From: Afifella sp. IM 167
Lineage (GTDB): Bacteria; Pseudomonadota; Alphaproteobacteria; Rhizobiales; Afifellaceae
Length of the DNA stretch: 64,000 bases
NCBI RefSeq assembly: GCF_020144925.1
Contig: NZ_NSLC01000012.1
Span: forward strand, 62,001 to 126,000
Reading direction: 5' to 3'
The notes under the pieces are model-generated. The model was given only the letters and a program-made list of their open reading frames with translations, searched no databases and had not been told where the DNA came from. Below are positions 47,784-56,651 of this stretch, in pieces (within the stretch, counting starts at the first letter, position 1; every line of letters starts with the position of its first letter). The translations under genes were made by a program, and so were the position numbers.

Positions 47784-48593
47784 ATGCCGTTTACGACCCA
47801 GAATGCCTTTGAGGCTCTTGCCGAGCTGCGCTCGCGAAAGCCCCTCGTCCAGAACATCACCAACTTCGTCGCCATGACCGTTTCGGCCAATGCGCTGCTT
47901 GCGCTGGGCGCCTCGCCGGCCATGGTGCATGCGGAGGAGGAGGCGGACGATTTCGCGGGCATCGCCGACGCGCTCGTCACCAATATCGGCACGCTCTCGC
48001 CGGCCTGGGTGCGGGCGATGCAGGACGCCGCCAGCGTCATCAAGGATGCCGGCAAGCCCTGGGTGCTCGATCCGGTCGCGACCGGCGCGACGAGCTTTCG
48101 CACGCGGGCGGCCGAGGATCTCCTGAGGCGGGGCCCGACCATCGTGCGCGCCAATGCCAGCGAGGTGATGGCGCTCGCCGGCAGTGCGGGCGCGGGCAAG
48201 GGCGTCGATTCCACCCAGGGCTCGGATGCCGCGCTCGCCGCGGCGAAGGCCCTGGCGGGCAAGGCGGGCTGCGTCGTCGCCGTGACCGGCGAAAGCGACT
48301 ACGCGACCGACGGCAAGACCGTCTATGCGATCACCGGCGGTCACCATCTGATGCCGCTCTCCACCGCGCTCGGCTGCGCGCTGTCGGCCTGCGTTGCCGC
48401 CTTCTCCGCCTGTCGTCCTCCGCTTGAAGCCGCCGTTGCGGGGCTTGCCGTCTATGGCGCTGCCGGAGCGATCGCAGGCGAGCGCTGCCCGCGCGGACCG
48501 GGACACCTGCCGGCCGAGCTGTGCGACGCGCTCTACGGGCTCGATGCCGAGGCGCTGTCGGCCCATTCCACGATCCGGAAGGTGGAAGGATGA
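47784..48593 (+). CDS. thiM: hydroxyethylthiazole kinase ThiM
   Basis: 269 residues from the ATG at 47784 behind GGAGGAAG. Phosphorylates 4-methyl-5-(2-hydroxyethyl)thiazole in thiamine salvage. The core includes PLVQNITNFVAMTVSANALLA, VLDPVATGATSFRTRA, RANASEVMALAG and VAVTGESDYATDG. First gene after the TPP riboswitch; its stop overlaps thiE by 4 bases. Confidence 0.95.
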   Translation: MPFTTQNAFEALAELRSRKPLVQNITNFVAMTVSANALLALGASPAMVHAEEEADDFAGIADALVTNIGTLSPAWVRAMQDAASVIKDAGKPWVLDPVATGATSFRTRAAEDLLRRGPTIVRANASEVMALAGSAGAGKGVDSTQGSDAALAAAKALAGKAGCVVAVTGESDYATDGKTVYAITGGHHLMPLSTALGCALSACVAAFSACRPPLEAAVAGLAVYGAAGAIAGERCPRGPGHLPAELCDALYGLDAEALSAHSTIRKVEG

Positions 48594-49240
48594 GCCGGGC
48601 TTTCGACCTTTCGCTCTATCTCGTCACCGATCCGCGCCTGACGGGCGGGCGGGACTTTTTCGAGACGGTGGAAGCGGCCGTGAAGGGCGGGGCGAGCCTG
48701 GTACAGCTGCGCGACCCCGATGCCGGAACGCGCGAGCTCGTCGGCATCGCCCGGCGGCTGAAGGCGCTGCTTGAGCCCTACAAGGTGCCGCTCATCGTCA
48801 ACGACCGCATCGACGTTGCGCTCGCGGCCGGGGCGGAGGGCGTCCATATCGGCCAGAGCGACATGGACGGAGAGGATGCCCGCCGCCTGATCGGGCCGGA
48901 CCTCATTCTCGGCATCTCCGTCGGCAGCGCGGCCGAGCACGCCGCTTCGCGCCAGGCCCTCCTCGTCGCGGACTATATCGGCGTCGGCCCCGTCTATGCG
49001 ACGGGCACGAAGCCGGATGCCGGCGCGGCGATCGGCCCGGCGGGCGTGTCGGCCGTGGCCGGCCTCATCGACCTTCCCGCGGTGGCGATCGGCGGCATTG
49101 CCGCGGGCAATGCCGGCGCCTGCGTCGAGGCCGGGGCAGAGGGCGTTGCCGTCGTTTCGGCGATCATGGCCGCTGCCGATCCACAGGCGGCGGCTGCCGC
49201 GCTCCTCAAGGAAGTCTGTGAGGCAAAGGAAAGAAGATGA
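48590..49240 (+). CDS. thiE: thiamine-phosphate synthase ThiE
   Basis: 216 residues, TIM-barrel. Joins HMP-pyrophosphate and thiazole phosphate. Motifs YLVTDPRLTGG, LVQLRDPDAGTRE, VNDRIDVALAAGAEGVHIGQ, YIGVGPVYATGTKPDA and AIGGIAAGNA are typical. ATGA overlaps connect it to thiM before and thiD after. Confidence 0.95.
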   Translation: MSRAFDLSLYLVTDPRLTGGRDFFETVEAAVKGGASLVQLRDPDAGTRELVGIARRLKALLEPYKVPLIVNDRIDVALAAGAEGVHIGQSDMDGEDARRLIGPDLILGISVGSAAEHAASRQALLVADYIGVGPVYATGTKPDAGAAIGPAGVSAVAGLIDLPAVAIGGIAAGNAGACVEAGAEGVAVVSAIMAAADPQAAAAALLKEVCEAKERR

Positions 49241-50043
49241 CCGCGATCGCACTCACCATCGCCGGCACGGATCCGAGCGGCGGGGCCGGCATCCAGGCCG
49301 ACCTCAAGACCTTCTCCGCCCTCGGCGTCTACGGCGCCACCGTCATGACGGCGCTGGTCGCGCAGAATACCCGTGGCGTCCAGGCCATCCATGACGTGCC
49401 GCCCGATTTCATCGCCAAGCAGATCGATGCGGTCTATTCCGACCTCGACGTCGACGCGACCAAGATCGGCATGCTGTCTCGCCCGGAGGTGATCGAGGTG
49501 GTTGCCGCAGGGCTGAAGCGCTGGCAGCCGGGCCCGGTTGTGCTCGACCCGGTCATGGTTGCCGCTTCCGGCGATCCGCTGATCGCCGACGAGGCGGTGG
49601 AAACGCTGCGCGACGTGCTCTTTCCTCTCGCTGACGTCATCACGCCGAACCTCATGGAGGCGGCGCGGGTTCTCGGCGAGGAAAAGGCGGAGAGCGCGGC
49701 GGACATGGTTCGCCAGGCCGAGGCGCTCATGCGCTTCGGGCCGGGCGCCGTGCTCCTCAAGGGCGGCCACGGAGACGGCGCCGAATCGGCCGATCTGCTG
49801 ATGAGCGCGGAAGGGCCGAAATGGCTCTCCGCCCCGCGCATCGACACGAAGAATACCCACGGGACGGGCTGCACGCTGTCCTCGGCGCTTGCCGCGAGCC
49901 TTGCGAAGGGGATGAGCCTTCCGGCCGCCTTCGCCGAGGCGAAGGCCTACATCCAGCAGGCGCTCGCCGCCGCCGACCGGCTGCAGATCGGCCACGGTCA
50001 CGGCCCCGTCCACCATTTCTTTGCCCAATGGGAGGATGCATGA
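49237..50043 (+). CDS. thiD: hydroxymethylpyrimidine / phosphomethylpyrimidine kinase ThiD
   Basis: 268 residues, ribokinase-like fold: TIAGTDPSGGAGIQADLKTF at the N-terminus, VVLDPVMVAASGDPL in the middle, LLKGGHGDG and the anion-hole/base motif NTHGTGCTLSSALAA near the C-terminus. Phosphorylates HMP twice. Overlaps the next gene by 4 bases (ATGA), tying that gene to the thiamine operon. Confidence 0.95.
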   Translation: MTAIALTIAGTDPSGGAGIQADLKTFSALGVYGATVMTALVAQNTRGVQAIHDVPPDFIAKQIDAVYSDLDVDATKIGMLSRPEVIEVVAAGLKRWQPGPVVLDPVMVAASGDPLIADEAVETLRDVLFPLADVITPNLMEAARVLGEEKAESAADMVRQAEALMRFGPGAVLLKGGHGDGAESADLLMSAEGPKWLSAPRIDTKNTHGTGCTLSSALAASLAKGMSLPAAFAEAKAYIQQALAAADRLQIGHGHGPVHHFFAQWEDA

Positions 50044-51116
50044 CCCATCCCGATCGACGCAGATTCCTCAAGGGCGGCGCGCTCGCGGCCGGCGCCGCGG
50101 CGCTTTCCGCCCCGGCGCTCGCCCAGGCTCCCATCGAATGGACGATGGTGACGTCCTGGCCGAAGAACCTGCCCGGGCCGGGCGTTTCGGCGGAACGGAT
50201 CGCCACCGGCATCGAACAAGCCTCCGACGGGCGCATGCGGGTCCATGTGCGCGCCGCAGGCGAGATCGTGCCGGCGCTGGGTGTGTTCGACGCGGTCGCG
50301 GAGGGCACGGCGGAGATGGCCCATACCGCCTCGCTCTTCTGGGCGGGCAAGGCGAGGGTGGCGCCGCTCTTCACCGCCGCGCCCTTCGGCCTGACGCCGC
50401 TGGAGCACATCACCTGGATCGACCATGGCGGCGGCCAGGCGCTCTGGGACAAGCTCTACGAGCCCTTCGGGGTGAAGCCGTTCATGGCCGGCAATACGGG
50501 CTTTCAGATGGGCGGCTGGTATACGAAGGAAATCCGTTCGCTCGACGACTTCAAGGGTCTGAAAATCCGCATGCCGGGTCTCGGCGGGGAGGTGGCGCGC
50601 CGGCTCGGGGCGACGCCGGTCTCGCTCGGAGCTCCCGACATCCTGCCGGCGCTGCAATCGGGGACGATCGACGCGACGGAATTCCTCGGGCCCTGGTCGG
50701 ATCTCGCCATGGGCTTCTACAAGGTGGCGAAAAACTACTACTGGCCGGGCTTTCACGAGCCGAACGGCACGGGGGAGGGGCTCGTCTCGCTGTCGGCCTG
50801 GGCAGAGCTCCCGGACGATCTCAAGGTGATCGTGCGGCACGTGCTCGCGGTGGAGAACATTCGCGGTCTCGGCGAGGCGGAATGGGAGAATGCGCGCGCG
50901 CTGAGGGCCCTGACGGAGGAGCATGGCGTCACCCTCCACCGCTTCCCCGACGATTTTCTGGGTGCCGCGAAAGCCGCCTCCACCGAGGTCTTCGACGACC
51001 TTGCCGGGGAGGGGGGCGTTTCGGCTGAGATCATCGAGAGCTACCGGGCCGCGATCGCCCGGCTGACGCCTTGGTCGAAGGTGTCTGAGGCCGCGCTTCT
51101 TTCGGTGCGCGGCTGA
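50040..51116 (+). CDS. Tat-exported TRAP-type substrate-binding protein (TakP-like)
   Basis: 358 residues with a twin-arginine signal (DRRRFLKGG, then a hydrophobic stretch and APALAQA cleavage site near 28). The mature part is DctP family with the TSWPKNLPGPGVSAERIA start seen in TakP-type 2-oxoacid binders, and FKGLKIRMPGLGGEVARRLG, the conserved ligand-carboxylate Arg region. No TRAP membrane subunits (DctQM) are nearby. The ATG overlaps the thiD stop, so it is under the TPP riboswitch; a role in uptake of a thiamine precursor is possible but unproven. Confidence 0.85.
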   Translation: MTHPDRRRFLKGGALAAGAAALSAPALAQAPIEWTMVTSWPKNLPGPGVSAERIATGIEQASDGRMRVHVRAAGEIVPALGVFDAVAEGTAEMAHTASLFWAGKARVAPLFTAAPFGLTPLEHITWIDHGGGQALWDKLYEPFGVKPFMAGNTGFQMGGWYTKEIRSLDDFKGLKIRMPGLGGEVARRLGATPVSLGAPDILPALQSGTIDATEFLGPWSDLAMGFYKVAKNYYWPGFHEPNGTGEGLVSLSAWAELPDDLKVIVRHVLAVENIRGLGEAEWENARALRALTEEHGVTLHRFPDDFLGAAKAASTEVFDDLAGEGGVSAEIIESYRAAIARLTPWSKVSEAALLSVRG

Positions 51117-51418
51117 GCCGCTTCAGGCCGCGACGAGCTTCTGGCGCCGCTCCTGGTTTGGTGATGACCTGCTGTCTGGCCGGCGCGCCGCCGGCCGTCA
51201 AATCGCCCGAAAAAGCGCGGTGCTCCGCTACGGAAAGACGCTGACGGCGAAGTAGTGCGCGGCTGACGCGGCGGCATTTGTGGCGGTTTTGTCACATTCT
51301 CAGTCCGAATGCATGGCGGGGCGCCAAACGCGAGCCGGGAGCGTTGCCTCATCTAAAAGTCGCAGGCTTAATCCCCGCAATATCTGCTGGGCAGATTTCG
51401 TATTTGCGGGGGAGGAAC
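51117..51418. other. intergenic region between thiamine operon and FadL-like gene
   Basis: About 300 bases. An 8-bp GC hairpin (GGCCGGCG/CGCCGGCC, 51178-51196) without a U-run may end the thiamine operon. TTTTGTCACA-like sequence near 51290 and an AT-richer stretch before 51418 may hold the fadL-type promoter, but no clear -35/-10 pair was found. Confidence 0.45.
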
Positions 51419-52714
51419 ATGCAGAAATTCACCAGGACACTTCGCGGCTCGGTCGCCGCTGCAGCATTGCTGGCGGTGATCGGCGCGAGTGCCGCGCACG
51501 CAGGCGGCTTTGCGCTGCGTGAGCAGAGCGCCTACGGGCAGGGCATGTCCTTTGCGGGCGTCGCGGCGGGCGGCAGCCTTTCTTCGATGTTCTGGAACCC
51601 GGCAACGCTGAGCGCGGTGATGGGCTTCCAGTCGGAGACGGTGGCGACCTACATCGCGCCGACGTCGGACGTCCGGATCACGACGCCGGGCGTGCTGGCG
51701 CAGTCGCAGGGCGACGTCGGCGAGAACGCCATCCTGCCTTCCTCGTACTACGGCTATCGGCTGAACGACCATATCGTCCTCGGTCTCGGCATCAACGCGC
51801 CTTTCGGCCTTGCTACCAAGTACCCGCTCAATTCGGCGCTTCGCGGCACCGTGGTTCCTCCCGGCGTCAACATCGCCTTCGCGGGCACGACCGAAGTGTT
51901 CACGATGAGCGCCAATCCGGCCATCGCCTACCAGTTCAATGAGTACATCACCGTCGCTCTGGGTGCTGTCCTGCAATACGCCGATGTGCGCCTGACGGAC
52001 CAGTTCCTGCCGGGCCTCGGCGTCTCCGCGCTCGACGGCGCCGACGATTTCGCCTTCGGCCTGACGGCGGGTATCCAGGTGAAGCCGATGGAAGGCACGG
52101 AGATCGGCCTTGGCTATCGCTCGCGGATCAACCACGAGATCGACGGCCCGCTGCGGACCGCTGCCGGCACGTTCCAGGTGAAGGGAGACGGCTTCAATAC
52201 GCCGGATACCGTCACCCTCGGCATTCGCCAGAGGATCACCGACGCCTTCCGGCTGACGGCCGGCGTGGAATGGGCCAACTGGAGCCACTTCAAGGCCGTC
52301 GACCTCACCGGTGCGCCGGTGCCGGTTTCGCTCGGCTTCAACTACAATGACAGCTGGTTCTTCGCCCTCGGCGGCGAGTACGACTTCAACGAGGCGCTGA
52401 CCGTGCGCGCCGGTGTGGCCCGCGAGCTGGCGCCGATCGATGACGCCAACCGCTCCTTCCGCCTGCCGGACAACGACCGTTGGTGGCTGTCGGCTGGCGC
52501 GAGCTACAAGGCCACCGAGCGCTTCTCCTTCGATGTCGGCTATTCCTACATCTTCGCCGACGACACCAACATCCTGACCGCCGCTGCCGGCGGTCCGGCC
52601 GCCAACAGCATCTTCGGGGGGACCTCCGACGCCGACGTGCATGTGTTCACGGCGGCGCTGAAGATGAAGTTCGGCGGCCCGCGCCACGAGGCGCCGGTGA
52701 TGGCGAACTACTGA
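51419..52714 (+). CDS. FadL/OmpP1-family outer-membrane channel
   Basis: 431 residues from the ATG at 51419 behind GGGGGAGGAAC. Cleavable signal peptide (about 1-26, ending SAAHA) followed by the FadL hatch-domain start GGFALREQSAYGQGMSFAGVA and a 14-stranded barrel ending in an aromatic-rich terminal region. Imports hydrophobic compounds such as fatty acids or aromatics. It is a single-gene unit ended by a strong terminator. Confidence 0.9.
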   Translation: MQKFTRTLRGSVAAAALLAVIGASAAHAGGFALREQSAYGQGMSFAGVAAGGSLSSMFWNPATLSAVMGFQSETVATYIAPTSDVRITTPGVLAQSQGDVGENAILPSSYYGYRLNDHIVLGLGINAPFGLATKYPLNSALRGTVVPPGVNIAFAGTTEVFTMSANPAIAYQFNEYITVALGAVLQYADVRLTDQFLPGLGVSALDGADDFAFGLTAGIQVKPMEGTEIGLGYRSRINHEIDGPLRTAAGTFQVKGDGFNTPDTVTLGIRQRITDAFRLTAGVEWANWSHFKAVDLTGAPVPVSLGFNYNDSWFFALGGEYDFNEALTVRAGVARELAPIDDANRSFRLPDNDRWWLSAGASYKATERFSFDVGYSYIFADDTNILTAAAGGPAANSIFGGTSDADVHVFTAALKMKFGGPRHEAPVMANY

Positions 52715-52762
52715 CGGTTTGAATGGAGGCGCCGGCCAGAACGTCTGGCCGGATGGGCATCT

Positions 52763-52790
52763 GGGCCGGGCATTGCCCGGCCCTTTTTTT
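52763..52790 (+). terminator. intrinsic terminator of the FadL-like gene
   Basis: A 9-bp stem GGGCCGGGC/GCCCGGCCC with loop ATT is followed directly by seven T residues, a textbook Rho-independent terminator. Confidence 0.95.
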
Positions 52791-52839
52791 GGCGTGCTAA
52801 CCGACCCGCCGTCTCTTGACCTTCACGTAAAGGGAAGCT

Positions 52840-53619
52840 TCAGAAGGCGGCGGGGAAAAGGCCGCCATCCAGCCTGAAGTTCTGACCGGTGATGTATCCA
52901 GCGTCGGCTGCGGAGAGGAAGGCAACGAGCCTGCCGAATTCCTCGGGCGTGCCGAAGCGGCCGGCGGGGATCTGCGCGCGGGCGCGATCGGCCGCCTCTT
53001 CCTCGGAAATGCCGTGCTGCTTCGATGCCCAGGCGAAACCGGAACGCAGGCGGTCGGTGTCGATCTTGCCGGGCAGGACATTGTTGATCGTCACGTTATG
53101 CGGCGCCAGCTCGCGGCAGACCCCGGCGAGGAAGGCGGTGAGACCGGCCCTGGCGCCGGAGGAAAGGTCGAGGCCCGGGATCGGCATCAGGACCGAAAGG
53201 GAGGTGATGTTGACGATGCGCCCGAAGCGGCGAGCGACCATGCCGTCGGCGACCGCCTGGATGAGCTCGATCGGCGTGACCATGTTCTGCGTGGCGCCGG
53301 CCAGCATGTCCTCGCGGGTGAGTTCGCGGAAGCCGCGGAGCGGCGGGCCGGCATTGTTGTTGACGAGAATGTCGACCTCGCCGGCCGCCTGAAGCAGGCG
53401 CGCCTGGCCCTCCCTGGAAGCCACGTCCGCGACGACGGAGATCACCTCCGCGGCGCCCCTGGCCTTCACCGCCTCGGCGGTCTCGGCGAGCTTTTCCTCG
53501 TTGCGGCCGTTGATGACGACGCGGCAGCCGGCTTCGCCCAGCGCCTCGGCGCAGCCGCGCCCGATGCCCCGGCTGGAGGCGCAGACCAGAGCCGTGCGGC
53601 CCGAGATGGCGAGATCCAT
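52840..53619 (-). CDS. short-chain dehydrogenase/reductase homologue lacking the catalytic Tyr
   Basis: 259 residues from the ATG coding MDLAISGRTALV (AGAAGGAAAT upstream); the frame is open 32 codons further without homology. Rossmann motif CASSRGIGRGCAEALGEAGC, an NNNAGPP variant of NNAG, active-site Ser in NITSLSV, but the expected YxxxK is replaced by SSGARAGL. This subgroup of SDR proteins is known but poorly characterised; classical oxidoreductase chemistry is therefore doubtful. Confidence 0.85.
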   Translation of the reverse strand: MDLAISGRTALVCASSRGIGRGCAEALGEAGCRVVINGRNEEKLAETAEAVKARGAAEVISVVADVASREGQARLLQAAGEVDILVNNNAGPPLRGFRELTREDMLAGATQNMVTPIELIQAVADGMVARRFGRIVNITSLSVLMPIPGLDLSSGARAGLTAFLAGVCRELAPHNVTINNVLPGKIDTDRLRSGFAWASKQHGISEEEAADRARAQIPAGRFGTPEEFGRLVAFLSAADAGYITGQNFRLDGGLFPAAF

Positions 53620-53782
53620 TTCCTTCTCCCTAGCTTTGCAGCCTGAATAGGCGAGATCGACCCCGAAGGTCCACTTTCGGACGCCTCGTCGCAGCCTCCA
53701 GCAGGGCGATGTCATGAAACTGATACCTGAATCGGGTTTGCCAGTAGCAACAGCAAGGTAAAAACCGGCAAAGGTCAGGCCG

Positions 53783-54577
53783 ATGGCGCCGCCATATCAT
53801 TTCCGCACGCTGTTTCTGTCCGATGTGCATCTCGGTACGCGCGGCTGCCAGGCAGAACTTCTTCTGGAATTCCTGCGCGACCACGACGCGGAGACGATCT
53901 ACCTCGTCGGCGACATCGTCGACGGCTGGCGGCTGCGGCGCGGCTGGTACTGGCCGCAGCTGCACAACGACGTGGTGCAGAAGCTGCTGCGGAAAGCGCG
54001 CAAGGGCGCCAAGCTGATCTATGTGCCGGGCAACCACGACGAGTTCCTGCGCAACTATTTCGGCAGCCATTTCGGCGGCATCGAGGTCTGCGAGACGGCC
54101 ATGCACGAGGCGGCCGACGGACGGAACTACCTCGTCATCCATGGCGACCAGTTCGATGTCGTCGTGCGCCATGCCAAGTGGCTCGCCTTCTTCGGCGACT
54201 GGGCCTATGTGACGGCGCTCGCCGCCAACACGCATGTCAACCGGATCCGGCGCGGCCTCGGCTTCTCCTATTGGTCGCTCTCGGCATGGGCGAAGCTGAA
54301 GGTGAAGAACGCGGTCAACTTCATCGGCGCCTTCGAGCAGGCGCTCGCATCGGAAGCGCAGCGCCGGGGCGCCGACGGCGTCGTCTGTGGCCACATCCAC
54401 CACGCGGCCCTGCGCGAAGAGCACGGCGTGCGCTACATCAACTGCGGAGACTGGGTCGAAAGCTGCACGGCGGTCGCCGAGCACCATGACGGCCAGATGG
54501 AAATCATCCGCTGGGCGGACCGGATCCGCGCAGCGGAAAACGAGCCGCAGCCCCGACCGGCCGCCGTCGCGGCCTAG
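53783..54577 (+). CDS. LpxH-like calcineurin metallophosphoesterase
   Basis: 264 residues. Metal ligands in LFLSDVHLGTRGCQ, YLVGDIVDGW, VPGNHDEFLR, VIHGDQFD and CGHIHHA, the UDP-2,3-diacylglucosamine diphosphatase-like arrangement. Alphaproteobacteria usually make lipid A with LpxI, so this family, found next to a glycosyltransferase, probably acts on another lipid or nucleotide-linked envelope precursor. The glycosyltransferase starts 15 bases downstream. Confidence 0.83.
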   Translation: MAPPYHFRTLFLSDVHLGTRGCQAELLLEFLRDHDAETIYLVGDIVDGWRLRRGWYWPQLHNDVVQKLLRKARKGAKLIYVPGNHDEFLRNYFGSHFGGIEVCETAMHEAADGRNYLVIHGDQFDVVVRHAKWLAFFGDWAYVTALAANTHVNRIRRGLGFSYWSLSAWAKLKVKNAVNFIGAFEQALASEAQRRGADGVVCGHIHHAALREEHGVRYINCGDWVESCTAVAEHHDGQMEIIRWADRIRAAENEPQPRPAAVAA

Positions 54578-54592
54578 GAAGATCAAGAGCGC

Positions 54593-55615
54593 ATGAAGCT
54601 TGTCATCGTAACGGACGCCTGGTTTCCCCAGGTCAACGGCGTCGTGCGCTCCCTGCAGCACGTGGTGGAAACGCTGAGCGCGCAGGGCGACGAGGTAACG
54701 GTCATCGCGCCGGAGGCCTTTTCGACGCTGCCGCTGCCCACCTATCCCGATATCCGCCTGTCGATCACCACCGCCCGGCGCGTCGGGCGGATGATCGAGG
54801 CGGCGGCGCCCGACTTCGTGCATATCGCCACGGAGGGGCCGCTGGGGCTCCTGGCGCGCCGGCACTGCCTCGCCACGCACCGCACCTTCACCACCAGCTA
54901 CCACACCAAGTTCCCGGAATATCTGAGGGCGCGCGCGCCGGTGCCGGTGTCGCTCTCCTACCGTTTCATGCGCTGGTTCCACAATGCGGGCTCGGGCTGC
55001 ATGGTGGCGACGCCGACGCTGGAGGCGGAGCTGGAAAGCCGCGGCTTCCGCAACCTGATGCGCTGGTCGCGGGGCGTGGATGCGGAGACATTCCGGCCGC
55101 GCCCCGAGGCCGACCTCGGATTGAAACGGCCGGTCTTCATGAATGTCGGCCGCGTGGCGGTGGAGAAGAACCTTGCCGCCTTCACCTCGCTCGACCTTCC
55201 CGGCACCAAGGTGGTGGTCGGCGGCGGGCCGGCACTCGCCGACCTCAAGGCGCGTTTTCCCGACGTCGTCTTCCTCGGGGAAATGCATGGCGAGGAGCTT
55301 GCCGAAGCGTATGCGGCGGCCGACGTCTTCGTGTTCCCGAGCCTGACCGACACGTTCGGCAACGTCCTTCTGGAAGCGCTCGCCTCCGGCCTGCCGGTCG
55401 CCGCCTTTCCGGTCACGGGCCCCAAGGACGTCATTACCGATCCGCGCGTCGGGGCGCTGTCGGAGGACCTGCGGGAAGCCTGCCTCAAATGTCTCGATCT
55501 CTCCAGCGAGGCGGCCAGGGAGTTCGCTCTCGCCTTCACCTGGGAAGCGAGCGTGCAGGAGTTTCGCGACAACGTCGTGCGCGGGCAGGGCAGTGCGCTG
55601 GATGAGGCCGCATAG
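54593..55615 (+). CDS. GT4-family glycosyltransferase
   Basis: 340 residues, GT-B fold. N-terminal DAWFPQVNGVVRSLQHVVE, middle TSYHTKFPEYLRAR, and the donor-site region FPSLTDTFGNVLLEALASGLPV with the E-x7-E pattern. Close in type to GDP-mannose-dependent mannosyltransferases acting on diacylglycerol glycolipids (MgtA-like). Pairing with the LpxH-like phosphatase suggests glycolipid or envelope modification. Confidence 0.85.
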   Translation: MKLVIVTDAWFPQVNGVVRSLQHVVETLSAQGDEVTVIAPEAFSTLPLPTYPDIRLSITTARRVGRMIEAAAPDFVHIATEGPLGLLARRHCLATHRTFTTSYHTKFPEYLRARAPVPVSLSYRFMRWFHNAGSGCMVATPTLEAELESRGFRNLMRWSRGVDAETFRPRPEADLGLKRPVFMNVGRVAVEKNLAAFTSLDLPGTKVVVGGGPALADLKARFPDVVFLGEMHGEELAEAYAAADVFVFPSLTDTFGNVLLEALASGLPVAAFPVTGPKDVITDPRVGALSEDLREACLKCLDLSSEAAREFALAFTWEASVQEFRDNVVRGQGSALDEAA

Positions 55616-55654
55616 CCTCTTTGAATGCGCTGCGAAAAGCTCTAATCCCGCAAT

Positions 55655-56641
55655 ATGTCCCTGCCTGTTTCCTACAGCGATATCGAGGCTGCCCAGACCC
55701 GCATTCACGGGCGGGCGATGCGCACGCCGCTGATCCCGGCGCCGGTCCTTTCCGAGCAGCTTTCGGCTCGCGTCTTTCTCAAGCCCGAGAGCATGCAGCG
55801 CACCGGCTCCTTCAAGTTCCGCGGCGCCTGCAACGCGCTGATGGCGGCGGGCGTGGCGGCGCGTTCCGGCGTCGTCGCCTGCTCGTCGGGCAACCATGCG
55901 CAGGGGGTCGCGGAGGCGGCGCGCATGCTCGGCATTGCGGCGACCATCGTGATGCCGGCCGACGCGCCGGAGGTGAAGGTGGCGCGCACGCGGGCCTCGG
56001 GCGCCTCCGTTGTCAGCTACGACCGGGCGAGCGAGGATCGCGACGAGATCGCCAACGCCATCGTCGACCTTGACGGGGCGATGCTCGTCCATCCCTACAA
56101 CGATCCGAAGGTGATCGCCGGCCAGGGGACGATCGGCGTCGAGATCGTCTCCGACCTTGCCGCCATGCGGCTGGCGCCCGACGTGGTTCTCGTTCCCTGC
56201 TCGGGCGGCGGGCTCCTGGCCGGCGTTTCCCTCGCCGTGACGGAGCGAGCACCGAACTGCCGCGTGGTGGCGGTGGAGCCGGCGGGCTTCGACGATTACG
56301 GAAGGTCTCTGCGGGCCGACGCCATCGAGACCAACCCGCGCAATTCGGGATCGGTCTGCGACGCGCTGCTCGCGCCTTCACCGGGCGCTCTGGGCTTTGC
56401 GATCAACCGCGAGCGGGCGGGCGGCGCCGTCGCCGTCCCCGACGAGGCGGCACTGCGTGCCGTCGGCTTCGCCTATGAGCGCTTCCGCCTCGTGCTGGAG
56501 CCGGGCGGCGCGATCGGGCTTGCCGCGCTGCTTTCCGGGGCGATCGACGTGCGCGGGACGGTGGTGGTCATTCTTCTGTCGGGCGGCAATATCGACGACC
56601 AGATGCTGGCGCGGGCGATTCAGATCTACCGTTCGAGCTAG
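55655..56641 (+). CDS. threonine/serine dehydratase
   Basis: 328 residues, PLP fold type II, without the C-terminal ACT regulatory domain of biosynthetic IlvA. PLP lysine in RTGSFKFRGACNAL (about 55), SSGNHAQGVAEAARMLG phosphate/carboxylate loop and the CSGGGLLAGVSLA PLP-phosphate cradle. A catabolic deaminase of threonine or serine; serine racemase or a related activity cannot be excluded. Starts 39 bases after the glycosyltransferase. Confidence 0.87.
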   Translation: MSLPVSYSDIEAAQTRIHGRAMRTPLIPAPVLSEQLSARVFLKPESMQRTGSFKFRGACNALMAAGVAARSGVVACSSGNHAQGVAEAARMLGIAATIVMPADAPEVKVARTRASGASVVSYDRASEDRDEIANAIVDLDGAMLVHPYNDPKVIAGQGTIGVEIVSDLAAMRLAPDVVLVPCSGGGLLAGVSLAVTERAPNCRVVAVEPAGFDDYGRSLRADAIETNPRNSGSVCDALLAPSPGALGFAINRERAGGAVAVPDEAALRAVGFAYERFRLVLEPGGAIGLAALLSGAIDVRGTVVVILLSGGNIDDQMLARAIQIYRSS

Positions 56642-56651
56642 ACCGGTTCCT

